DNA of 11,157 bases, taken from contig CAKUCE010000080.1 of assembly GCA_934643535.1 (NCBI GenBank), positions 1-11,157 of the forward strand, given 5' to 3'. The notes beneath the pieces are model-generated. The model made no database searches and was not told the origin of the DNA. It was given only the letters and a program-made list of their open reading frames with translations. Shown piece after piece: positions 6,652-11,157 of this stretch (positions are counted from its first letter, which is position 1; every line of letters begins with the position of its first letter). Made by a program: the position numbers and the translations under genes. The DNA comes from an uncultured Clostridia bacterium (GTDB lineage Bacteria > Bacillota > Clostridia > Christensenellales > Aristaeellaceae).

Positions 6652-7770
6652 ATGAAAGACGTAATGGGTATTATCTATACCGGTGAAAAGGACAGCTTCC
6701 TGCGCGAACTGACGCTGCAGCGCGCCATCGCCGCCGTTCCCGTGGCGGGCCGCTACCGCGTGATCGACTTCTTCGTCAGCGGCATGGTCAACAGCGGCGT
6801 GCGCAACGTGGGCGTGATCATGCAGAAGAACTACCACAGCCTGATGGACCATCTGGGCAGCGGCAAGGAATGGGATCTGCACGGCAAAAACGACGGCCTG
6901 TACATTCTGCCGCCCTTCCTGACCCGGGAAAACGTGGGCGTTTACAACGGCTCGCTGGACGCGCTCCACTCCAACATGAACTACCTGCGCCGCAGCCGTC
7001 AGGACTATGTGCTGTTCTGCAACAGCCTGATGGTCTTCAACCCCAACTTCAACGAGATGTTCCATGTGCTGGACGACAGCTGCGACGCGGTGCTGATGTA
7101 CAGCAAGGATCCCTCCCTGCGCCGCCCCGAATACGGCACCTATCTGGACGTGGACGAAAACGGCATGGTGACGGATCTGGAGATGGATCCCACCCATCCC
7201 CGCTATGAAAACACCTGCATGGACACTCTGTTCATCTCCAAAAAGCTGCTGATCGATCTGATGGACCGGGCCTTCGCCCACGGCTATCACGGCCTGATGC
7301 GGGATGTGCTGCAGCGCATGATCCGCGACGCAGGTCTAAAAGTAAGGGGCTATGAATATCATGATCTGTGCTACCGCATGGACAGCGTGCAGAGCTACTT
7401 CCAGTTCAATCTGGACATGCTCAACACCGAATTGCGGCACAACTTCTTCCGGGAGGACCGGCCCATCTACACCAAGGTGCGGGATCAGATGCCCGCCCGG
7501 TACATGGACGAGGCGAGCGCCATCAACTCCATGGTGGCCGACGGCTGCATCATCAACGGCCGGGTGGAGCACAGCGTCATCTTCCGCGGCGTAAAGATCG
7601 CCAAGGGCGCTACGGTCAAAAACTGCGTTATCATGCAGGATGCGCGCATCGACGAGGGCGTTTATCTGGAAAACTGCATTCTGGATAAGCAGGCCCATAT
7701 TCAGAAGGACGGCCGCCTGATCGGCCCCAAGAGCTACCCCATTGTGATCTCCAAAAACATGGTGATCTGA
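6652..7770 (+). CDS. glgD: GlgD, regulatory paralogue of ADP-glucose pyrophosphorylase
   Basis: GlgD is a catalytically weak or dead paralogue that associates with GlgC and alters its activity. The 372-residue protein aligns by eye with GlgC over its whole length, with GRYRVIDFFVSGMVNSG, GLYILPPF and a C-terminal beta helix. The catalytic signatures are gone: the glycine-rich nucleotide loop reads IIYTGEKDSFLREL, the SGDH metal motif is replaced by FCNSL, and GYWKDVGT by CYRMDSVQ. This pattern is normal for the family, so it is not a decayed gene. ATG 6652 has AGTGAGG 8 nt upstream. Its place between glgC and glgA is typical of Firmicutes. Confidence 0.94.
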   Translation: MKDVMGIIYTGEKDSFLRELTLQRAIAAVPVAGRYRVIDFFVSGMVNSGVRNVGVIMQKNYHSLMDHLGSGKEWDLHGKNDGLYILPPFLTRENVGVYNGSLDALHSNMNYLRRSRQDYVLFCNSLMVFNPNFNEMFHVLDDSCDAVLMYSKDPSLRRPEYGTYLDVDENGMVTDLEMDPTHPRYENTCMDTLFISKKLLIDLMDRAFAHGYHGLMRDVLQRMIRDAGLKVRGYEYHDLCYRMDSVQSYFQFNLDMLNTELRHNFFREDRPIYTKVRDQMPARYMDEASAINSMVADGCIINGRVEHSVIFRGVKIAKGATVKNCVIMQDARIDEGVYLENCILDKQAHIQKDGRLIGPKSYPIVISKNMVI

Positions 7771-7783
7771 TCCGGCGTTTCCG

Positions 7784-7810
7784 GCGCGTCCGTCCTTCAG
7801 GCGGGCGCGC
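7784..7810 (+). promoter_or_regulatory. Strong intercistronic hairpin between glgD and glgA
   Basis: Bases 7784-7794 pair with 7800-7810 over 11 bp (nine Watson-Crick, two G-U) around the loop CTTCA. No U-run follows, so it is not an ordinary terminator. It ends 12 nt before the glgA ribosome binding site. It may mark an mRNA processing or stability point that sets GlgA levels apart from GlgCD; that is inference. Confidence 0.6.
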
Positions 7811-7822
7811 AATTCCAACAAC

Positions 7823-7828
7823 AAGGAG
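7823..7828 (+). promoter_or_regulatory. Ribosome binding site fixing the glgA start
   Basis: AAGGAG lies 8 nt before ATG 7837. The in-frame GTG at 7828 overlaps it, so the ATG is the start. Confidence 0.8.
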
Positions 7829-7836
7829 TGGATATT

Positions 7837-9270
7837 ATGAAGATCCTGTTCACCTCCAGCGAATGCGTTCCCTTTATCAAGACCGGCGGTCTGGCGGACG
7901 TGGTGGGCGCGCTGGCCCCTGTGCTGGCCAAAAAAGGCCACGATGTGCGCGTGGTTCTTCCCCTGTATACCGCCATTGACTCCAAATGGCAGCAGCAGAT
8001 GGAATTCCAGCTTCATTTCGACGTGCAGCTGGGCTGGCGGCGGCAGTACTGCGGCGTCAACATGCTCAAAAAGGACGGCGTGACCTATTATTTCCTGGAT
8101 AACAAATTCTACTTCGGTCGTCCCTATGTGTACGGACTGGGCGGAGATGAATACGAGCGCTACAGCTTCTTCTGCCGGGCTGTGCTCAACGCCCTGCCCC
8201 TTCTGGACTTCAAGCCCGACGTCATCCATGCCCACGACTGGCAGAGCGGCATGGTGCCCGCCCTTCTGAAGATCCAGTACGCGCACCTGCCCTTCTATGC
8301 CAAGATCAAGACTGTGTTCACCATCCACAATCTGCAGTATCAGGGCATTTTCGGCATTAAGGAAGTGCAGGATGTGCTGGGCTTGGGTGACGGACTTTGG
8401 AGCAGCGACAAGCTGGAATGCTACGGCTGCGCCAACTTCATGAAGGCCGGTCTGGTCTACGCCGACGCGATTACCACCGTGAGCCCCAGCTATGCCGAAG
8501 AGATCACCACTGCCTACTACGGCGAGCGGCTGGATGGACTCATCCGTGCCCGGAAGGACAGCCTGTACGGCGTGCTGAACGGCATCGACGTCAACGAATA
8601 CAATCCCGAAACCGATCCTCTGATCTACAAGACCTACTCCCTCAAGGACATGAGCGGCAAGGCGGTCAACAAGGCCGAGCTGCAGCGGGATCTGGGACTG
8701 GAAGTGAACCCGGATATTCCCCTGATTGCCATGGTGGGCCGTCTGACCAACCAGAAGGGGCTGGATCTGGTGGACTGCGTCATCGGAGACATCATGAACG
8801 AAAATGTACAGCTGGCCGTGCTGGGCATGGGCGACGCCCGGTATACCAACCTGTTCAGCTGGGCGGAGCAGCAGTATCGCGGCCGCATGGCGGCGCGTTT
8901 CGCCATGGATCACGGCCTGGCCCACAAGCTGTACGCAGGCGCGGACTTCTTCCTGATGCCCTCGCTGTTTGAGCCCTGCGGCCTGAGCCAGCTTATTTCC
9001 CTGCGCTATGGCACAGTGCCCATCGTGCGTGAGACCGGCGGTCTGCGGGATACGGTGCTGAGCTACAACGAGTACACCAAAGAGGGCAACGGCTTCACCT
9101 TCCTGAACTACAACGCTCACGATATGCTCAACGTCATCCGCCGGGCTCTATCCTGCTACCGGGAGCAGCCCGAGGTCATCAAGTTGCTGCAGGAGCGCGG
9201 CATGACCGGCGACTACAGCTGGGCTCACAGCGCCAACGAATACGTCAAAATCTACAAAAAGCTGCTGTAA
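7837..9270 (+). CDS. glgA: Glycogen synthase (ADP-glucose type, GT5)
   Basis: GlgA transfers glucose from ADP-glucose to the growing alpha-1,4 chain. The 477-residue protein has the length and order of bacterial GT5 enzymes. An N-terminal Rossmann domain starts KILFTSSECVPFIKTGGLADVV, with the ADP-glucose contact KTGGL at 15-19, and continues with HAHDWQSG and FTIHNLQYQG. A C-terminal Rossmann domain has VGRLTNQKGLDL (Arg302, Lys307) and FEPCGLSQLISLRYGTVPIVRE in two parts around Glu379. The end, DYSWAHSANEYVKIYKKLL, is also typical. It is the last gene of the operon, 66 nt after glgD across a strong hairpin, and two hairpins follow its stop codon. Confidence 0.96.
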   Translation: MKILFTSSECVPFIKTGGLADVVGALAPVLAKKGHDVRVVLPLYTAIDSKWQQQMEFQLHFDVQLGWRRQYCGVNMLKKDGVTYYFLDNKFYFGRPYVYGLGGDEYERYSFFCRAVLNALPLLDFKPDVIHAHDWQSGMVPALLKIQYAHLPFYAKIKTVFTIHNLQYQGIFGIKEVQDVLGLGDGLWSSDKLECYGCANFMKAGLVYADAITTVSPSYAEEITTAYYGERLDGLIRARKDSLYGVLNGIDVNEYNPETDPLIYKTYSLKDMSGKAVNKAELQRDLGLEVNPDIPLIAMVGRLTNQKGLDLVDCVIGDIMNENVQLAVLGMGDARYTNLFSWAEQQYRGRMAARFAMDHGLAHKLYAGADFFLMPSLFEPCGLSQLISLRYGTVPIVRETGGLRDTVLSYNEYTKEGNGFTFLNYNAHDMLNVIRRALSCYREQPEVIKLLQERGMTGDYSWAHSANEYVKIYKKLL

Positions 9271-9301
9271 GGGCTTCAGCACAAGCAGATACCGGCTGCA
9301 A

Positions 9302-9325
9302 TCAGAGGGGCTTTGTCCCCTCTGA
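9302..9325 (+). terminator. Perfect 9-bp hairpin after glgA
   Basis: TCAGAGGGG (9302-9310) pairs exactly with CCCCTCTGA (9317-9325) around a 6-nt loop. The bases after it are ACCCTTT, a poor U-run. It may help termination, protect the 3' end of the mRNA, or be a dispersed repeat. Confidence 0.55.
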
Positions 9326-9332
9326 ACCCTTT

Positions 9333-9367
9333 CCGATTGTATTTTGATTGTACGGAATCGGTTTTTT
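9333..9367 (+). terminator. Intrinsic terminator of the glycogen operon
   Basis: CCGATT (9333-9338) pairs with AATCGG (9356-9361), with an inner GTA/TAC helix possible, and six T follow at once (9362-9367). It lies between the glgA stop codon and the next promoter. Confidence 0.75.
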
Positions 9368-9380
9368 GGAAATTTGCCTG

Positions 9381-9409
9381 TTGACAGGCCGGGAAAAGCG
9401 TGGTATCAT
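9381..9409 (+). promoter_or_regulatory. Consensus sigma-A promoter of the leader peptide and metNI
   Basis: There is a perfect -35 TTGACA (9381-9386), a 17-nt spacer and a -10 TATCAT (9404-9409). The predicted start at about 9416 puts the leader reading frame and the attenuator in one transcript with metN. Confidence 0.88.
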
Positions 9410-9424
9410 GCCACCATTCCATCA

Positions 9425-9438
9425 AGGCGGCAACGCCG
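9425..9438 (+). promoter_or_regulatory. Attenuator region 1 / GCAA-tetraloop hairpin
   Basis: GGCG (9426-9429) and CGCC (9434-9437) close a GCAA tetraloop just after the predicted transcription start. The same bases can instead pair with 9520-9533 at the end of the leader frame: A9425-G9429 with C9529-T9533, and G9430-C9436 with G9520-C9526, leaving a 2-nt bulge. That would be the 1:2 pairing of a classical attenuator. The complementarity is seen; use in vivo is inferred. Confidence 0.4.
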
Positions 9439-9457
9439 TAAGTTAGGAGGAGTCAAC

Positions 9458-9535
9458 GTGACGAACTCATGTGCCATGCGAATGAACATGATGTGCGCGT
9501 GCGTTGGCTCGTGCTATTTGTGTTGCGTCGCTTAA
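9458..9535 (+). CDS. Cys/Met-rich leader peptide, 25 residues
   Basis: A GTG start with AGGAGG (9445-9450) 7 nt upstream opens a 25-codon frame ending in TAA. Cys is at residues 5, 13, 15, 19, 22 and 23 and Met at 1, 7, 9, 11 and 12, so 11 of 25 residues are sulfur amino acids; residues 7-15 read MRMNMMCAC. The frame lies between a consensus promoter and an intrinsic terminator that comes before metN. That is the layout of leader-peptide attenuators, where slow translation of particular codons decides whether transcription continues. The peptide itself probably has no function in the cell. A metal-binding or secreted peptide is the less likely alternative. I do not recognise a named family. 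ATG 9476 is a possible inner start but has no ribosome binding site. Confidence 0.8.
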   Translation: MTNSCAMRMNMMCACVGSCYLCCVA

Positions 9536-9567
9536 GGAAGAAAGTTGTTTAAGCCCGCCTCGCAATA
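9521..9567 (+). promoter_or_regulatory. Candidate antiterminator (2:3 pairing)
   Basis: GCTTAA (9530-9535, including the leader stop codon) pairs with TTAAGC (9549-9554). TGTTGCG (9521-9527, including the tandem Cys codons) pairs with CGCAATA (9561-9567, one G-U). Together they hide the 5' arm of the terminator. The internal loop of 2 by 6 nt makes the fold weaker than the terminator, so it would have to form first during transcription. Confidence 0.45.
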
Positions 9568-9585
9568 GTGCGAGACGGGCTTTTT
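9551..9585 (+). terminator. Attenuator terminator upstream of metN (3:4 pairing)
   Basis: Bases 9551-9563 pair with 9570-9582 over 13 positions with one C/A mismatch and a 6-nt loop. A run of five T (9581-9585) overlaps the stem end. It lies 15 nt after the leader-peptide stop and 42 nt before the metN start, so metN expression needs readthrough. Confidence 0.9.
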
Positions 9586-9627
9586 GTTTGGGAGCATGCA
9601 AAGGACGCAGAAGGATGGGTGAACCGA

Positions 9628-10650
9628 ATGGAGACGCAGGAGCGAACCGTGCCGCAGATCGAGCTGCGAGGCCTCAGCAAGATCTATCAGATTCCCGGCG
9701 GCGAGGTGCAGGCGCTGAACAACATCAGCCTGACCATTGAACGGGGCGATATTTACGGTATCATCGGCATGAGCGGCGCGGGCAAAAGCACGCTGATCCG
9801 CTGCCTGAACCGGCTGGACACGCCGACCGACGGGCAGGTGCTGATCGACGGACAGAACATTCTGGCCATGAACAAAAAGGAGCTTCTGCAGACCCGCCGC
9901 CGGATGGCCATGATCTTTCAGCAGTTCAACCTGCTGATGCAGAAGAATGTGGCCCGGAACGTCCGTTATCCGCTGGAGATCGCGGGCGCGCCCAGAAATC
10001 AGGCCAACGAGCGGGTGATGGAGCTTTTGAAGATCGTCGGTCTGGAAGAGAAAGCCAACGCCTATCCTGCCCAGCTGTCCGGCGGCCAGAAGCAGCGGGT
10101 CGCCATCGCCCGGGCGCTGGCCAGCAATCCCGAAATGCTCCTGTGCGACGAGGCCACCAGCGCGCTGGACCCCATGACCACGCAGAGCATTCTGGAGCTG
10201 CTCAAGAAGATCAACGCTGAGTTGGGCATCACCGTGGTGCTGATCACTCACGAAATGGCGGTCATCCGTCAGATCTGCAACAAGGTCGCCATTCTGGACG
10301 GCGGCAGGCTGGCGGAGCAGGGCACGGTGGACGACGTGTTCATGCACACCAAATCCGCCGCGGGCAAGCGCCTGTTCGGCATTCTGCCGGAAAACGAGGA
10401 TGAGATCCCCACCCAGCCGGCCCTGCGCATCGTCTTCGACGGCTCAGCGGCAGATCAGCCGGTCATCAGCCGTCTGGTCAAGGATCTGGGCTTTGACGTG
10501 AACATTCTGTCCGCGGACATGCATCAGCTCAACGGCAAGACCTACGGTCAGATGCTGGTAGCCCGGCCCGAAGATCCCGCCGAGCTGAAGCAGGTGCGGG
10601 AATATCTGGCCAAGGCGGGCCTGACGACGGAGGAGGTGAGCGGCCAATGA
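9628..10650 (+). CDS. metN: Methionine-type ABC importer, ATP-binding protein
   Basis: MetN is the ATPase that drives the MetNIQ importer for methionine. The 340-residue protein has Walker A GMSGAGKST (47-55), the signature LSGGQKQR (150-157), Walker B LLCDE (Asp174, Glu175), a D-loop SALD and the switch His208 (ITHE). A C-terminal domain from about 260 (LRIVFDG to YLAKAGL) matches the NIL domain, which in E. coli MetN binds methionine and shuts the transporter down. This domain separates it from general amino-acid importers. ATG 9628 is chosen because GGATGG lies 9 nt upstream; the frame is open back to 9568 but there it runs through the terminator. It overlaps metI by ATGA. The Cys/Met leader upstream raises the question whether cystine is also a substrate. 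Confidence 0.92.
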   Translation: METQERTVPQIELRGLSKIYQIPGGEVQALNNISLTIERGDIYGIIGMSGAGKSTLIRCLNRLDTPTDGQVLIDGQNILAMNKKELLQTRRRMAMIFQQFNLLMQKNVARNVRYPLEIAGAPRNQANERVMELLKIVGLEEKANAYPAQLSGGQKQRVAIARALASNPEMLLCDEATSALDPMTTQSILELLKKINAELGITVVLITHEMAVIRQICNKVAILDGGRLAEQGTVDDVFMHTKSAAGKRLFGILPENEDEIPTQPALRIVFDGSAADQPVISRLVKDLGFDVNILSADMHQLNGKTYGQMLVARPEDPAELKQVREYLAKAGLTTEEVSGQ

Positions 10651-11157
10651 ACTGGGCGCAGCTGGGTTCCCTTTTATGGACCGGAACCATGGATACTCTG
10701 TACATGACCTTTTGGAGCAGTCTGATCGCCTATCTGATCGGCCTGCCGCTGGGCGTGCTGCTGGTCGTTACCCGCCGGGACGGCATTATGCCCTCCCCCG
10801 GATTCAACTCCGTACTGGGGGTGCTGATCAACTTCCTGCGTTCCATTCCTTTCATTATTATGCTTGCCATGCTTTTCCCCGTGACCCGCGCCGTGATGGG
10901 CACCGCCATCGGCACCCGCTCCATCATTTTCCCGCTGGTCATCAGCGCGTTCCCCTACGTGGCCCGCATGGTGGAAAGCTCGCTGGAAGAGGTGGATCAC
11001 GGCATTATTGAGGCCGCCCAGTCCATGGGTTCCACCAACTTCCAGATCATCTTCAAGGTGCTGCTGCCGGAATCCGTCCCCTCTCTGGTGAACGGCGCGG
11101 CCATCAGCGTGACGACGATCCTTGGCTACACCGCGCTGGCCAGCGCGGCGGGCGGCG
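10647..11157 (+). CDS. metI: Methionine-type ABC importer, permease (5' part)
   Basis: The start codon overlaps the metN stop (ATGA), with AGGAGG 10 nt upstream inside metN, so the two are translationally coupled. The frame stays open to the window edge, showing 170 residues of a family usually near 220. Hydrophobic segments lie at about 18-42, 57-80, 88-108 and from about 147. Motifs typical of MetI are FLRSIPFIIML, FPVTRAVMGTAIGT and the cytoplasmic EAA loop (EAAQSMGSTNFQIIFKVLLP, from Glu122) that contacts MetN. The substrate-binding lipoprotein MetQ would be expected just downstream, outside the window. Confidence 0.92.
   Translation, partial: MNWAQLGSLLWTGTMDTLYMTFWSSLIAYLIGLPLGVLLVVTRRDGIMPSPGFNSVLGVLINFLRSIPFIIMLAMLFPVTRAVMGTAIGTRSIIFPLVISAFPYVARMVESSLEEVDHGIIEAAQSMGSTNFQIIFKVLLPESVPSLVNGAAISVTTILGYTALASAAGG

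Noticed and set aside
5266..7290. Long open frame on the minus strand opposite glgC and glgD (674 codons)
   Set aside because: It spans two well-supported genes and their junction with no ribosome binding site or domain.
6652..7770. glgD as a decayed glgC copy
   Set aside because: Loss of the catalytic motifs is the normal state of GlgD. The frame is intact, has its own ribosome binding site and keeps its operon place.
7336..9120. Long open frame on the minus strand opposite glgD and glgA (594 codons)
   Set aside because: It is the same shadow effect; it crosses the glgD-glgA junction and shows no protein family.
9344..9535. 63-codon version of the leader frame starting at 9344
   Set aside because: It would begin inside the glycogen-operon terminator and upstream of the promoter at 9381-9409. 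The AGGAGG-GTG start at 9458 explains the frame better.
9416..9627. SAM riboswitch or T-box before metN
   Set aside because: The leader is only about 210 nt and is taken up by the short frame and one terminator. The AAGGCGGCAACGCCG stretch at 9424-9438 recalls a T-box motif, but it lies next to the transcription start, not beside the terminator, and there is no room for a specifier stem.
9568..9627. Upstream extension of metN by 20 codons
   Set aside because: The frame there runs through the 3' arm and U-run of the terminator and has no ribosome binding site. The ABC domain alignment starts after ATG 9628.

Overview
The window looks like the chromosome of a fairly GC-rich Clostridia-type Firmicute, for example one of the gut Oscillospirales or Christensenellales lineages. 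The evidence is the rpsF-ssb-rpsR order, a glgB-glgC-glgD-glgA glycogen operon that includes the inactive GlgD subunit, strong AGGAGG-type ribosome binding sites, and four sigma-A style promoters, each with a 17-nt spacer. The exact taxon cannot be read from the sequence.

Layout. (1) 1-255, plus: the 3' end of a PrsW-like membrane protease gene. It shares a bidirectional terminator with the next, convergent gene. (2) 312-1682, minus: an FAD-dependent dehydrogenase of the COG2509 type with an unusual cysteine cluster. It has its own promoter and a hairpin at the predicted 5' end of the mRNA. (3) 1814-3111, minus: the ribosomal/replication operon rpsF (S6), ssb, rpsR (S18), with a clear promoter, a structured leader that may be an S6:S18 autoregulatory element, and a strong terminator. 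(4) 3257-9367, plus: the glycogen operon glgB-glgC-glgD-glgA, divergent from rpsF, with a promoter, a leader with two competing hairpins, a strong intercistronic hairpin before glgA, and two hairpins at the 3' end. (5) 9381-11157, plus: a methionine-type ABC importer, metN and a metI cut by the window edge.

The glycogen genes encode a complete synthesis route. GlgC, with GlgD as probable regulatory partner, makes ADP-glucose from glucose-1-phosphate and ATP; GlgA polymerises it; GlgB adds alpha-1,6 branches. No phosphorylase or debranching gene lies in the window.

The most interesting element lies before metN. Between a consensus promoter (9381-9409) and metN (9628) is a 25-codon reading frame (9458-9535) with its own strong ribosome binding site and an extreme composition: six Cys and five Met including the start. 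It is followed directly by an intrinsic terminator (9551-9585). By eye the RNA can form three mutually exclusive pairings (1:2, 2:3, 3:4), as in classical leader-peptide attenuators. I read this as a translation-dependent attenuator sensing Cys and/or Met supply and controlling a MetNI importer, in the place where Firmicutes usually carry a SAM riboswitch or T-box. The peptide and terminator are seen directly; the mechanism is inference.
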